A DNA stretch of 64,000 nt from Ricinus communis (GCF_019578655.1 NC_063259.1:9722001-9786000), one strand, 5' to 3'. Counted from the first letter of the stretch, positions 1 to 12,986 are shown. The notes: generated by a model not told the origin, from the sequence alone. Numbers and translations: made by a program.

Positions 1-3000
1 GTAAAACTTGTATATTTATGAATTTGAGAAAATAACCCTAGTAAATGGGATATATTTGTAGAAGAAGAAAATAACCCGTAAAACATGTATATTTATAAAT
101 TTGAGAAAACAACCATATAATTGTGCAAAAAATTTAATATGAGAAAGCGACCATGTAAAAGTGGTATATTTATCAATATAAGAAAATAACCCCTAAAGCG
201 TGTATATTTATGAATTTGAGAAAACTACCCCATAGAAGTGGTATATTTATCAATATAAGAAAATAACCTACGTAAAACTTGTATATTTATGAATTTGAGA
301 AGACAATCCCATTATAATGCTAATAATTTAATATGACAAAGCGACCCCATAAAAGTGGTATATTTATCAATGTCGGAAAATTATCCGTAAAGCGTGGATA
401 TTTATGAATTTGAGAAAGCGATCCCGTAGAAGTGGTATATTTATCAATATAAGAAAATTATCCGTAAAGCGTGGATATTTATGAATTTGAGAAAGCGATC
501 CCGTAGAAGTGGTATATTTATCAATATAAGAAAATAACCCGTAAAGCGTGTATATTTAAATATTTGAGAAAATAATCCCATAATAGTGCTAATATTTTAA
601 TATGAGAAAGCGACACTAGTAAAAGCGGTATATTTATCAAATTAAGAAAATAACTCCGTAAAATATTTTATATATGAATTTGGGAAAGCGACCTACGTAG
701 AAGTGGTATTTATCAATATAAAAAAATAATCCGTAAAACTTGTAAATTTATGAATTTGAGGAAATAGCCCCGTAATTGTGGTAATAATTGAATGTGAGAG
801 AATGACCCGTAGAAGTGGTATATTTATCAAAATATGAAAGTATACCCATAAAATGTGTATATTTATGAATATGAGAAAGCGACACCGTAAAAGTGTTATG
901 TTTATCAATATAAGAAAATAATCCGATTAAAATATGTGTATTTATGAATTTGGTAGAAGTGGTATATTCATCAATATATGAAAATAACCCGTAAAACTTG
1001 TATATTTATGAACTTGAGAAACGGCCCACATATTGTGGTAATAATTTAATATGAGAAAATGACCCGTAAAAGTGGTATATTTATCAAAATAAGAAAATAA
1101 CCCGTAAAATGTGTATATTTATAAATGTGAGAAAGCGACCCGTAAAAGTGTTATATTTATCAATATAGAAAATAACCACATAAAAATTTATATTTATGAA
1201 TTTGAGAAAACAGTCCCATTATGATGCTAATAATTTAATATGAGAAAATGACCACATAAAAGGAGGTATATTTATCAGTATAAGAAAATAACCCGTAAAA
1301 TGTGTATATTTATAAATGTGAGAAAACGACCCGTAAAAGTGTTATGTTTATCAATATACAAAAAAATTAACCCCGTACTGCGTGTGTATTATGAATTTGA
1401 GAAAGCGACATTGCAAATGCATATTTTTCGATATAAGAAAATAATTTAAGTAAAACGTGTATATTTATGAATTTGAGAAAACAACTCCATAATATTGCTA
1501 ATAATTTAATATGCGAAAACGATCGCGTAAAAGTGGTATATTTAACAAATTAAGTAAATAACTTATAAAACTTGTATATTTATGAATTGAAGAAAACGAC
1601 CCTGTAGAAATGGTATAATTATTAATATAAGAAAATAACCCCGTAAAACGTATATATTTATAAATTTGAGAAAACGACTCCGTAGAAGTGTTATATTTAT
1701 CAATATAAGAAAATAACCACGTAAAATATTTATATTTATGAATTTGAGAAAACGACCCCATTATAGTGCTAATAATTTAATATGAGAAAACGACCCCGTA
1801 AAAGTGGTATATTTATTAATATAAGAAAATAACCGCGTAAAATGTATATATTTATGAATTTGAGAAAACAACCTCGTAAATAGGCTATATTTGTCGATAT
1901 AAGAAAATAATATCTTGAAAGTGTATATTTATGAATTTGAGAAAACAACCCCATAATAGTGCTAATAATTTAATATGAGAAAATGACTCGTAAAAGTGGT
2001 ATATATATCAGTATAAGAAAATAACCCCTAGAAAAACATGTATATTTATGAATTTGGAAAAATAACCCACGTAAATGGGGTATATTTGTCGATGTAAGAA
2101 AATAACCTCGTAAAACGTTTATATTTATAAATTTGAGAAAATAACTCCATAATAGTGCTAATAATTTAGTATTAGAAAACGACCTTGTAAAAGTGGTATA
2201 TTTCTCGATACAAGAAAATTACCTATAAAGCGTGTATATTTATGAATTTGAGAGAGCGACCCCATAATAGTGCTAATAATTTAATATGAGGAAAGCGGCC
2301 CGTAAAAGTGGTATATATATCAGTATAAGAAAATAACCCGTAGAATGTGTATATTTATGGACTTGAGAAAACTACCTTTGTAGAAGTGGTATATTTATCA
2401 ATATAAGAAAATAACACCGTAAAACTTGTATATTTATAAATTTGAGAAAACAACCCCATAATAGTGCTAATAATTTAATATGAGAAGCGACCCGTAAAAT
2501 AGGTATATTTATCCATATAAGAAAATAACCTTGTAAAGCGTGTATATTTATGAATTTGAAAATAACAATGTAAAACATGTATAGTTAAGAATTTGGAAAC
2601 AACGATCCAGTAGAAGTGGTATATTAATCAATATAAACAAAATAACCCGGAATCAAGCGTGTATATTCATTAATTTACAAAGACAAACTCATAATAGTGC
2701 TAATAATTTAATATGAGAAAACGACCCGTAAAAGTGGTATATTTATCAATATAAGAAAATAACCCGATTAAAGCGTGTATATTTATGAATTTAAGAACAT
2801 GACCTACGTAAATGGAGTATATTTGTCGATATAAGAAAATAATCTCGTAAAACATGTATATTTATGAATTTGAGAAAACAACCTCATAATAGTGCTAATA
2901 ATTTAATATGTGAAAACAACCCCGTAAAAGAGTTATATTTATCAATATAAAAAAATAACCCTAGTAAAGCGTGGATATTTATAAATTTCGCGAAAACTAC

Positions 3001-5719
3001 CCGTAAATAGGGTATATTTCTCGATATAAGAAAACAACCTACGTAAAGCGTGTATATTTATGAATTTGAGAAAACAACCACATAATAGTGCTAATAATTT
3101 AATATGAGAAAGCGACTCTAGTAAAAGTGGTTTATTTTTCAAAATATTAAAATAACTCCATAAAGCGTGTATGTTTATAAATTGGAGAAAGTGACCCTTA
3201 AAAGTTGTATATTTATCAGTATAAGAAAACAACCCGTAAAATGTGTATATTTATGAATTTGAAGCGCCTCATAATAATAGTGCCAATAACTTTATATGAG
3301 AAAACGGCCAGGTGTAAAAGTGGTATATTTATCAATATAAGAAAATAACCCTATAAAGCGTGTATATTTATGAATTTGGAAAGCGGCCTTATAAATAGGG
3401 TAGATTTGTCGATATAAGAAAATAACCTCATAAAATGTGCATATTTATGAATTTGGGAAAACAAGCCCATAATAGTGCTAATAATTTAATATGAGAAAAC
3501 AAGCGCCATAAAAGTGGTATATTTATCAATATAAGAAAATAACCCGATTAAAATGTGTATATTTATGAATTTGAGAAAGCGACCCGTGGAAGTGGTATAT
3601 TTATCAATATAAGAAAATAATCCCATAAAACATGTATATTTATGAATTTGAGAAAACAACCTACGTAAATGTAGTATATTTGTCGATATAAGAAAATAAC
3701 CTTGTAAAGCGTGTATATTTATGAATTTGAGAAAACAACCCCATAATAGTGCCAATAATTTAATATAAGGAAACAACAGCGTAAAAGTGGTATATTTATC
3801 AAAATAATAAAATAATTACGTAAAACATGTATATTTATAAATTTAAGAAAGCGACCTACTGAGAGTGGTATATTTATCAGTATAAGAAAGAACCCATAAA
3901 GCGTGTATATTTATAAATTTGAGAAAAAACCCCATAATAGTGCTAATAATTTAATATGAGAAAATGATCCTGTAAAAGTGGTATATTTATCAGTATAAGA
4001 AAATAACCCTAGTAAAGCGTGTATATTTTTGAATTTGGGAAAACGACCTAGTAAATCGGGTATATTTGTCCATATAAGAAAATAATCTACGTTAAAATTG
4101 TATATTTTTGAATTTGAGAAAACAACACCAAAATAGTGATAATAATTTAATAGGAGAAAACATCCTACGTAAAAGTGCTATAGTTATCAGTATAAGAAAA
4201 TAACCCTAGTAAAAGTATATATTTATAAATTTGAGAAAACAACCCGTAGATGGGGTATGTTTGTCGATATAAGAAAACAACCTCCTGAAATGTGTATATT
4301 TATGAATTTGAGAAATCAACCCCGTAAATGTAATTTCACTATATTTGTGAGTATGAGAAAACAACCCCTTAAATGGGTTAATTTTATAATATGAGAAAAT
4401 AACCCCGTAAAGGGGGGTATATTTGTCAATATAAGAAAATAACCCCGTAAAACGTGTAAATTTATGAATTTGAGAAAACAACCCCATAGTAGTGCTAATA
4501 ATTTAATATGAGAAAACGACCCCATAAAAGTGATATATTTATCAATATAAGAAGATAACCTCGTAAAACGTGTATATTTATGAATATGAGAATACAATCC
4601 CGTAAAAGTAGTGTAATTGCGAGTATGAGAAAACAACCTCGTAGAAGGGGTAAGTTTTTTAATATAAGAAAACAACCCCGTAATGCGGGGATATTTATCA
4701 ATTAGAGAACATAACCCCGTAATTTTGGTGTATTTGTGAGTAAGAGAAAACAACTTCTTAAATGGGTTAATTTTATAATATGAGAAAACAACCCCATAAA
4801 AGGCGTATATTTGTCGATATCAGAAAATAACCTCGTAAAATGTGTAAATTTATGAATTTGACAAAACAACCCCTTAATAGTGCTAATATCTTAATATGAG
4901 AAAATGACCCTATAAAAGTAGTGTAATTGCGAGTATGAGAAAACAACCTCGTAGAAGGGGTAAATTTTTTAATATGAGAAAACAACCCCATAATACGAGG
5001 ATATTTATCGATCAGAGAAAATAACCCCGTAATTTTGGTATATTTGTGAGTATGAGAAAATAACCTTTAAATGGGTTAATTTTATAATATGAGAAAACAA
5101 CCCCGTAAAAGGTGTATATTTGTCGATATAAGAAAATAACCCTGTAAAACATGTAAATTTATGAATTTGAGAAAATAGCCCTATAATAGTGCTAATCATT
5201 TAATATGAGAAAACAACCTCGTAAAAGTGGTAAATTTATCAATATAAAAAAATAACCCCGTAAAATGTGTATATTTATGAATCTGAGAAAACAACCCCGT
5301 AAAAGTAGTGTAATTGCGAGTATGAGAAAACAGTCTTGTGGATGGGGTAAATTTTCTAATATGGGAAAACAACCTCGTAATACGGGGATATTTACGTAAT
5401 ACGGGCATATTTATCAATCGGATAAAAAAACTCCGTAATTTTAGTGTATTTGTGAGTATGAGAAAACAACCCGTAAAAGGGGTATATTTGTCGATATAAC
5501 AAAATAATCCCGTAAAACGTGTAAATTTATGAATTTGACAAAAAAATCCCATAATAGTGCTAATAACTTAATATAAGAAAACAACCCCGTAAAAGTGGTA
5601 TATTTATCAATATAAGAAAATAACCTTGTAAAACGTCTATATTTATGAATATGAGAAAACAACCCCGTAAAAGTAGTATAATTGCGAGTCTGAGAAAATA
5701 GCCTTGTGGAATGGGTAAA
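1..5719 (-). repeat. Satellite array A, ~39-bp monomers in ~116-bp trimers, minus orientation
   Basis: A continuous tandem array of about 38-39 bp monomers fills this stretch. Read on the minus strand, each monomer has a core like TACGGGGTTGTTTTCTCAT followed by an A/T-rich half. Three subtypes alternate for most of its length. One carries GTGCTAATAATTTAATATG on the plus strand, one carries GTGGTATATTTATCAATAT, and one carries GTGTATATTTATGAATTTG. Together they make a trimer of about 116 bp. Dividing length by unit gives roughly 147 monomers. Divergence between copies is high and small indels are common, so this is an old array. Open frames inside it are by-products of the 13-codon period. 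I do not recognise the family. The orientation is opposite to every other satellite block in the window. Confidence 0.93.
4316..5719 (-). repeat. Variant-rich cassette part of array A
   Basis: The last 1.4 kb of array A adds monomer subtypes that are rare further left. These include one with AAATGGGTTAATTTTATAAT (near 4367, 4760 and 5065), one with GTAGTGTAATTGCGAGTATG, one with GGGGATATTTATCAAT and one with GGTAAATTTTTTAATATGAG. The same set, in the same order but on the opposite strand, recurs throughout 52544-64000. That ties array A to array C rather than to its direct neighbour, array B. Confidence 0.8.
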
Positions 5720-5862
5720 TAGCTTTGTACGAGCAATAGCTTTGTACAGAAGTAAGGCGATGTTAACTTTGCTTTCGCTAGCTCGTAATAGGTCCGTTTG
5801 AACGAACGCTCAACATGTCTTCCTCTTGAGCCTCCGTCAATGTCAATGGTGGAACTGCATCA
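5720..5862 (-). repeat. Truncated 3' LTR of the CRM-like element, with filler junction
   Basis: The segment from 5862 down to about 5785 matches the start of the 5' LTR (13203 down to about 13126) with one visible difference, C at 5800 versus T in the 5' LTR. It begins TGATGC on the minus strand immediately after the PPT. Below about 5785 the match becomes scrambled. TAGCTTTGTAC occurs twice (5720-5730 and 5738-5748), resembling part of the 5' LTR around 13098-13112, and then satellite array A begins. The rest of the LTR is absent. Short templated duplications at a break are typical of end-joining repair. Confidence 0.8.
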
Positions 5863-6955
5863 CTCTCCCCTTCTTGGCCTCGAATCATCCCTGATTCATC
5901 AATGTCAAGGTCCAGTGGAGTGTAAGGAGACAAGTCGGCAACGTTGAAGGTCGCGTGCACCCCATAGTCACTAGGAAGCTCCAGCTTGTAGGCATTAGGT
6001 CCATATGCTTCCAAGACCTTGAAGGGTCCATCTCTTCTCGGGGCTAGTTTGGAACCTCTCCTAGACGGGAAACACTCCTTCCTTAAGTGCAACCAGACAA
6101 GGTCTCCGGGAGCAAATGTGATACGGCATCGGCCCTTGTTGGCCTTGTGCTCCAGCTGCCTAGCTCTCCGTTCCAGCTGCTCCTTAGTCTTAGCATGCAA
6201 CTCCTGAATCATCTCGGCCCGTGCAGCTCCACGGACGTGGTCTCCATCTTTCAGAGGACGCGGCACCAAGTCCAAATGTGACAAAGGGATGCGGCCATAC
6301 ACTACTTCAAACGGGGACATCTTCGTAGCTGAATGGATAGACCTGTTATAAGAAAACTCAACAAAAGCAAGTAAGTCCTCCCAACGGCGCGGGTTGGCCC
6401 TAAGCATTTTTCCTAAGCAAGGTTCCTAATGTCCGGTTGGTCACTTCCGTTTGGCCATCAGTTTGAGGGTGATAGCTAGTAGAGAATAGAAGACTGCTAC
6501 CTAACTTACCCCACAATGTTCTCCAAAATGGCTAACAAATTTCCGTCTATCACTAACTATAGTCACGTGGAATGCCATGTAAGCGAACCAAATGCTCAAA
6601 GAATAAAGAAGCACAATCAGAAGCATTGTTGGTGAACTTACATGGTATAAAATGAGCCATCTTAGAGAATCGATCGACCACCACGAAAATAGAGTCCCTC
6701 CCCTTCTTAGATCTTGGCAACCCTATCATAAAATCCATGGATATATCCTCCCAAGATGCACGTGGTATGGGTAAGGGTGTGTAGAGTGAGGGCTTGACCT
6801 AGACTTGGCTTTATGGCAAGTGACACAAGCATTGCAAAATTTAGTTACTTGTTTAGTCATGTGTGGCCAATAAAAGTGTTCCTTAAGAGCTGACTCGGTT
6901 TTGGCTATCCCGAAATGTGCTCTACTCTCATGTGCTTCCTTAATTAGGAGACCCT
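5778..6955 (-). pseudogene. Integrase region of CRM-like pol (broken)
   Basis: Integrase would insert the element cDNA into host DNA. Reading the minus strand, the H2C2 zinc-binding segment (HESRAH, then CVTC) is legible at about 6950-6790. The catalytic core opens with MDFMIGLPR (6553-6738), giving the first Asp. The VSDR segment with the second Asp and QTDGQTEV with the Glu are present between 6550 and 6430 but in shifted frames with stops. The C-terminal domain (5778-6407, 209 codons) is open and has RRDGPFKVLEAYG, a GPY/F-type motif, and ATFNVADLSPY. No ordinary chromodomain follows. A TAG at 5778-5780 ends the frame in rearranged junction sequence. In the complete 5' LTR copy the frame continues past this point. 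Not functional as it stands. Confidence 0.88.
5863..5875 (-). promoter_or_regulatory. Polypurine tract (PPT) of the CRM-like element
   Basis: On the minus strand the tract reads AAGAAGGGGAGAG and is followed directly by the LTR start TGATGC. This is the expected primer for plus-strand DNA synthesis. It lies inside the pol reading frame and encodes part of the residues before the SDAVPPL stretch. Confidence 0.85.
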
Positions 6956-8598
6956 AATAGAAGGCGATGGAATGCATAATTTCCCACCCTTATAGAGGTA
7001 CCCTTGGTTAAGAAATAGGTCTCTAAGGCTCCTTGAGATCGCATGCGTGCCATAAATAAATTTAAAGAAAGTATCATGCTTATATAATTCCTTAATTAAA
7101 GAAAATCCAAAGACTTTTGCATCAAGGGAAGACAAGAGAATATACATGTGAGAAAGGGCGTCAGCTACCACATTCTCCTTACCTTTTTTATGAAGCACCA
7201 CATATGGAAAGGTCTCCATGAACTCTACCCATCGAGCATGCCGACGGCCAAAGGTGGATTGGTGCTTGAGATAAGCCAAGGCCTCACGGTCCGTATGGAT
7301 GACGAACTCCTTAGGCCACAAATAATGTTGCCATGTCTTCAATACCCGAATAAGAGCATAAAGCTCATTATCATAAGTAGGATAGTTGAGAGTGGCGCCG
7401 AAGAACTTTTCGCTGAAATATGCAATGGGGCGGCGTTCTTGAATAAGAACTCCACCTATCCCGATGTTGGAGGTGTCGCACTCAACCTCAAAGGTTTTGT
7501 TGAAGTTCGATAACTGTAGCAAAGTAGCATGGCATAGGCGATCCTTAAGGGTCATGAAGGTCGCCTCATGCTTCGGCTCCTAAGTAATGGTGGTGCCCTT
7601 CTTTGTCAACTCATGTAAGGGCGCGACTATTGAGCTAAAATCCCTCACAAATTGTCTATAAAATCCGACCAACCCTAAGAAAGACCGCACCATGGTTGTT
7701 GTAGTAGGGGTAGGCCACTCCTTGATAGCGCGGACCTTTTCCTCATCCACACGTAGCCCATCCCTAGAAACTACAAATCCTAAGAAAATAGTATTGTCCA
7801 AGCAAACACATATTTTGACAAGTTGACGTACAATTGCTCGTTCCTAAGACATTGTAGAACTTGTCTAAGATGAGAAACATGTTCATCTAAAGACCGACTA
7901 TACACTAAAATGTCATCAAAATACACAACCACAAATTTCCTCAAAAAATGTCTAAGTACATGGTTCATCAATCTCATTAAGGTACTTGGGGCATTGGTGA
8001 GTCCAAATGGCATCACAAGCCATTCATAAAGGCCATACTTTGTTTTGAAAGCCGTCTTCCATTCATCACCTTCTTTCATATAGATTTGATGGTAGCCGCT
8101 CCTAAGATCGATCTTGGAAAAGAGGATGGCTCCATACAACTCATCGAGCATGTCGTCTAGGCGAGGAATTGGATGATGGTACATTATCGTTATTTGATTA
8201 ATGGCCCTGCAGTCCATGCACATTCTTCGTGTACCCTCCTTCTTTGGCACCAAAATTACCGGTATGCCACAAGGACTTAAACTCTCTCGTATATAGCCCT
8301 TCTCTAAGAGCTCGGTGACTTGACGCTGGAGCTCCTTAGTCTCCTCTGGACTTGCCCGATAGGCTGCACGATTAGGCAAAGAAGCCCCGGGAATTAAATC
8401 AATCTGATGCTCAATCCCACGAAGTGGAGGAAGACCTTCGGGAATCTCATCAGGCATAACATCCGCGAACTCCTGCAAAAGACAAGTCACAGAAGAGGGT
8501 AAATCATCTATAGTTTTAAAAATAGACAGACACGCAGTAGGAATCAATAAGAAGCAAGGAGAACATCCTGAACGATTGGGGTGATATCTCTCGAACAT
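6944..8598 (-). pseudogene. Reverse transcriptase-RNase H region of CRM-like pol (frameshifted)
   Basis: This copied element RNA into DNA. The RT part (7780-8598, minus) contains [33 protein letters not shown] and [11 protein letters not shown]. The catalytic YFDD box lies at 7912-7923, so the active-site aspartates are intact. A frameshift near 7780-7801 moves the rest of the RT connection ([15 protein letters not shown]) into another frame (7580-7801). RNase H (6944-7555) shows [12 protein letters not shown] with the first Asp, YDNELYAL with the Glu and HTDREAL with the next Asp, then ENVVADALS. Length and motif order fit the family. The breaks between segments make this a pseudogene. Plus-strand open frames here are antisense shadows. 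Confidence 0.92.
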
Positions 8599-9373
8599 GC
8601 CATGAGTAATCGTCGCTCACAACGACCCTGAATTGTAGATGTAGTGTCTGCAGGCATTTGGGATCCAAATTTGGTGATTGCAGGTGCCCTAGGAAGCTGT
8701 TGTGCTTTGTTCGGGTGGCCGGTGTGCTGCATTGGGACTTGTTGCTTTCTGGCCTTTCTCCCGGTTTCTTTATTGGTTAAAGGGGCTTCATGGGTGGTGG
8801 GAACAACCCGTAAGGTGGCTGGACCTGAAGAGTGCTCCACCTTGGTTGACGCTTTAAGATTAGGCGAATGCTGGGGCCTGGTAGTTGCCATGGGCTTGAT
8901 TGCTTCTTTTGTCTGCTCCAAGGCTTTGATGCGGTCTCTTTTCGCATGGTCATGGATTATTTCTTGTGGTGTCATAGGGAGAAGAGTTACCCTATGCCTT
9001 TTATGTTGGAAGGTGTATGCGTTAAAGAATCCATCATGCGCGATCTTCTTGTCATATTGCCAAGGGCAACCTAGAAGGAGGTGAGTAACATCCATAATCA
9101 CAACATCACAAGTAACTGTATCAACATATGTACCAATAGAGAATGTGATGTGGCATTGCCTTGTTACCACATCACCTTTACCTTCCGAAATCCATTGGAG
9201 GCTATAAGGTTGAGGATGTGGCGAAGTAGGTAAGTTCAAGACCCTCACCACTTTCTCATTTCAGATGTTGCAGCAAGAACCACTATCTATTATCACACTC
9301 AAAGATGAAGTACCCACAAGGCACCTTGTGTGAAATAAATTCTCGTTGGTCCCTCTGAGAGCATCTTTCATTG
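8599..9373 (-). pseudogene. Protease and linker region of CRM-like pol (stop in active-site region)
   Basis: The retroviral-type aspartic protease would process Gag-Pol. On the minus strand the active-site triplet DSG is readable as VIIDSGSCCN at about 9264-9297. It is followed two codons later by an in-frame TGA at 9261-9263. The remaining protease (VVTRQCHITFSIGTYVDTV, then HLLLGCPWQYD) is open and continues into a long basic linker toward RT, in an open frame spanning 8544-9251 that runs past the start of the RT frame. HLLLGCPWQ is the usual second conserved protease block in this group. The stop next to the catalytic site would abolish Pol translation. The linker has no recognisable domain. 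Confidence 0.85.
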
Positions 9374-11221
9374 TCAAAGCCACGGCCGAGCTACTGAGGA
9401 AAGAGGCGTTCCTTCATTCAAGTCCGGGGGACCACAAGCATAAGGCTCCTCATCAGCAAGGTCATTATAAATAGTTCTCGGATCCTCGTCATTGTCCTCT
9501 TCATCGTCAAATGATTCATACCCCATCGCTTGAGAGAACAATACCTTCCTAGGATTTGGACAATCGCGCACAATATGACCGCGTTCGCCACATATAGCAT
9601 ACTCTATCACTCGTCTTGTATTAACGGGTGCCATATGGAGGTTGAGATGGGGCTGCAGCCGGTTTAGGAGTCTCGATGGGGCGTGTAGGCCAGCCAGAGA
9701 TAGGAGCTTGAGATCTAGGCTGCATATTAGCATTAGAATTAGTAGAAAACTTAGGACTAGGGTTAGAGTCATACCTTTTTATTGAAGAAGCCGAGAGCCA
9801 ACGATAAACCTTCTTACGCACAAGTTTAAAGTGGACCTTTTGAGTGGCATGTGCTAGCGTAGTTAAGTCCTTGATGGGCAGCACATCAATTTCTTCCCTC
9901 AAATCAACATGAAGACCATGGAGAAATTTGATCCGAACAGTGGCTGGAGTGACACTCATGCCGGCCTTGAAATATAGGTCTTCTAGTTATGCAAAGAACT
10001 CAAGAGGTGTTTGAGTTCCTTGTCGAGCTAAGGCTATCTTCAATCTCATCTCATTTTTATATTTCAAAGGCACATACTTTTGAGTCATGACAAAGACAAG
10101 TTGGTGCCATTATCGAATAGGCTCACGTCCCATGCGAGCTCTATTAGCCACATCTCTATGCCACCACGATCTTGTGGCTTCTTGGAAGTGCAAAGTGGCA
10201 ATCTTCATCTTTTCCTCTTCGGAATAGTGGCAATGCTGAAGTGCATGTTCAGTTGCCTGCAACTAATCCAAAAAGATAGCCAGATCATATTCACCAATAA
10301 AGTTTTCAATCTTTACCTTGATATCGCGTCTAGAGTTATGATTGGGTTGAACTTGGCGTCTCTCCTCAAAGCCGCGGTCACCGTAATTGTTATATACATT
10401 CCCACAAACTCCATTGTGGCCTCTCCTATGCCTAGGCTGCACATTCTCATATTCATCATAGGCATTAGCATTAACTTTATTATGAAACAAATGTGTAGGT
10501 ATGTAAGGAGGAATCCACCCCTCCGGATGAACTTGGTTCTTGATAGGTTCAGCCAGCGGGGGGTGGTAATTACCTGGGTTTACCTGGCCAGCTAAGTGCA
10601 TATCCTCCTCATCATATTCACCGAAAGTAAATGGAGAATAGGGTCTAAAAGGAGCTTGGGGAGCAGGCTGCATATGGCCTCTATAAGGCCGTGTGGTAGG
10701 CCGTGCATTGTTGGTGCGGACGGAGTGATGCCCATAGTAATGAGTATCAGAGTTAGAGTGATCAAACCTGTGTCACTCAAATGATTGATGGTCGCCTCTA
10801 GGGGTGTCCGAATGGTCCGAGTAATGACCATTGTCATCGAGGTCTCTAGAGTTTGATCTTGGTTGCCACTGATCATCAATGTCATCGATAGCGAGCCTCA
10901 ACGATGCATCTGTTGGTGCTTGTGGTGAACATGTTGTGGGTGTGATGATGACGCTAGTCCTTTGCTCCTATCATGTCGGGAGTGCTGAAGAATTTGTTAT
11001 TCGACACTAGCGGCTAATGGAGTGTCTGGGACTAAGGAAGGGGGCGCCCCAATAGGCCCATGTTGAGCCTCCATAAGGCGTGTTAAGTGAGCTAATTGGC
11101 ACTCCGTAGTGGCCAACCTTTTAGCCAGAACAATGCGCTTAGCCTCGGACTTGTCAAGGCGTTCCTTCGTTGCTAAAAATTTAGCCGCTTGCACGTCAAG
11201 TTCCTCCTCATGCACAGACAT
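9374..11221 (-). pseudogene. gag region of CRM-like element (broken)
   Basis: Gag forms the virus-like particle and binds element RNA. The likely start is the ATG at 11219-11221, which opens a frame (10997-11221) with a charged, probably helical N-terminus. The body continues in shifted frames. The segment at 10263-10673 is rich in Pro, Asn, Arg and Tyr. A capsid-like stretch (about 9960-10260) contains RSWWHRDV and the block before a stop at about 9986. It continues at 9621-9959 (FLHGLHVDLREEI). The nucleocapsid zinc knuckle at about 9560-9603 reads YAICGERGHIVRDC. The first Cys of the expected CX2CX4HX4C is a Tyr, so the knuckle is damaged. Several stops and frameshifts separate these pieces. 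Confidence 0.85.
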
Positions 11222-12125
11222 AGCAAGAGGTTAATAATAACAAAAACAACAGCAACTACAAGAAGTACAAGATGCAGTGGAACACACTCAAAGTAACAAA
11301 ATCTCCCGGTAACTACATGAAGTAATCCGTGAGGGAGGTGAAGGCAAGAAGTGAACTTGTATGCAATAACCTATTCAAGCCAAATCAAGCATGCAATATT
11401 GTCCCATGATGATTAAATCAAAGCAAATAATCAATGCACAATAAAGTCGTTGATTGATTGTGTTGCATGAAATGGATGTATGCCAACGTCTTCGATCTTT
11501 GTGATCGTCTTTTTTTGTGTGAATTTCAACTGCACTAGTGATGGTGAGAAGCAAGAAAACAAGGTAACAGCACAAATTTTAGTGTATTCGTGGAATGTAA
11601 CCTTGCTCAAATTTTTTAACTGCGCTAGTGATGGTAACAAACAAGAGAACAAGGTAACAGCACAAATTTTGGTGTCTTCGTGGAATGCAATCTTGCTCAA
11701 ATTTTTAACGGCAGTTGTGATGGTAACAAACAAGAGAACAAGGTAACAACACAAATTTTAGTGTATTCGTGGAATGCAACCTTTCTCAAATTTTAGAAGA
11801 TGATTGTAGGCTTGTTACAATAACCGCAAACTTATATTCATGCAAGATATATTATGCAGCAAAATAATTACAAGGTCAATATGCTAGAAATATGATAAAG
11901 CAAGATAGTATTATTGCATACAAGGAAATAGGGTGATAATAAAATATAACATTCTGGGTATGAACTATATCCAAACTTAAGAGCTTTCTTATTTGTTTTG
12001 GTTGTGGTTGGAAAGGCGGGAAAACTATGAAAAAATAAAGAAATGGAAACACATGTGAGGATTAGAAATATAATGGGAGAAATTGAAACAAGAGAATGAT
12101 GAACAACACGTCGTACCCCTGGAAG
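11222..12125 (-). other. Leader of the CRM-like element between PBS and gag
   Basis: About 0.9 kb of non-coding sequence separates the primer binding site from the gag start on the minus strand. It contains a three-copy tandem repeat (11530-11800, listed separately). Otherwise it is A/T-rich with no convincing open frame. Short open frames across the tandem repeat simply reflect it. Packaging and dimerisation signals would be expected here but cannot be recognised by eye. Confidence 0.75.
11530..11800 (-). repeat. Three tandem ~90-bp repeats in the CRM-like leader
   Basis: Copies begin at 11530, 11620 and 11709 on the plus strand, so the periods are 90 and 89 bp. Shared landmarks are CTAGTGATGGT (TTGTGATGGT in the third copy), AACAAGGTAACA, CACAAATTTT and TTCGTGGAATG. 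The copies are clearly similar to each other and unrelated to the 39-bp satellite. Confidence 0.9.
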
Positions 12126-12134
12126 CTGATACCA
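12126..12134 (-). promoter_or_regulatory. Primer binding site (tRNA-iMet type) of the CRM-like element
   Basis: On the minus strand TGGTATCAG lies three bases after the LTR end GCATCA. It matches the first nine bases of the usual plant complement to the initiator tRNA-Met 3' end. The match is lost afterwards (CTTCC). This is the start point of minus-strand cDNA synthesis. Confidence 0.82.
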
Positions 12135-12874
12135 AATTGATGCGTTAGTCCCTTGGAAGGCTTGTTTGAGTCGGATCTAGGTAGGACCTGTGCCGAGGCT
12201 TCCTTTGTTGACACCTAAGGCAGCCTTGATAAAAGGAGACGGAGGACACGTCCTCGGCCTTAGAAAGGAGGCAGCTCAATACTCAATTATGTTATGAGTA
12301 ACAAATACCAATGAGGATAAACGAAGGACAATGTGACGTTGGTAGAAGGATTGTCCACGGCTCCACTTAATTAAGAATGAAAATGGGGATAATCCGACTT
12401 TCTCAATTCGGGAAATGATGAATATAGTGTCATAGAAGAAGTGGACACGAATTCCACTTAATATGTAGATGGAAAGTGGGGACAATCCCACTTTCATAAT
12501 TCGGATGAAGAAATCCCAAAGATGACATCGGTAGGGAGGTGGTCATAATTCCACTAATTTGATGATAGGGCGTGAACCACGTAACAATGAAATTGGGGAC
12601 CGAAATGATGGAAATGAAGCCCGATCCCACTTTCTCAATTCGGAAAATTAAAGAACAACCACATTGAAATGGAAAATGGGACAAAAACAATTAATGAAGA
12701 TGGACTTAATTCTAAACAAGAATGTAGATTAAAAGGGGGTGATAGTGTTTAGTATTAGGATCGACACAAATAAGAGAGATGGGGAGGCGGCGTCGAAGAC
12801 AAGGGAGAAGTCCAAAGCTCTCTCAAATTCCTTGTTTAAAATTCAACGTGCCTCTAAAACAAAACCAATATCCC

Positions 12875-12882
12875 ATATATAT
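12875..12882 (-). promoter_or_regulatory. TATA-like element in the CRM-like LTR
   Basis: ATATATAT, within CATATATATG, lies about 320 bp into the LTR and downstream of the LTR-encoded pol end. The position fits a U3 promoter box. It is A/T-rich sequence in an A/T-rich context, so the call is tentative. Confidence 0.45.
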
Positions 12883-12986
12883 GAGAACCCTAAACCTAGA
12901 CTTCTAATAAAGGAAAACAAGGTAAATAAATACAAATAAAAAATAAAAACAAATAGCAATATAAACCCAAAGATGAAAGTTTAAGT

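Noticed and set aside
6019..6281. Small plus-strand open frames
   Set aside because: Antisense to the integrase C-terminal domain.
8644..9084. 146-codon plus-strand open frame
   Set aside because: It is antisense to the protease-linker region of the CRM-like pol, whose minus-strand motifs are clear.
10080..10595. 171-codon plus-strand open frame
   Set aside because: Antisense shadow of the CRM-like gag region; no recognisable domain.
12725..12745. Plus-strand AAAAGGGGGTG followed by TG, resembling a PPT and LTR start
   Set aside because: It lies inside the 5' LTR and on the wrong strand for this element; the true PPT is at 5863-5875.
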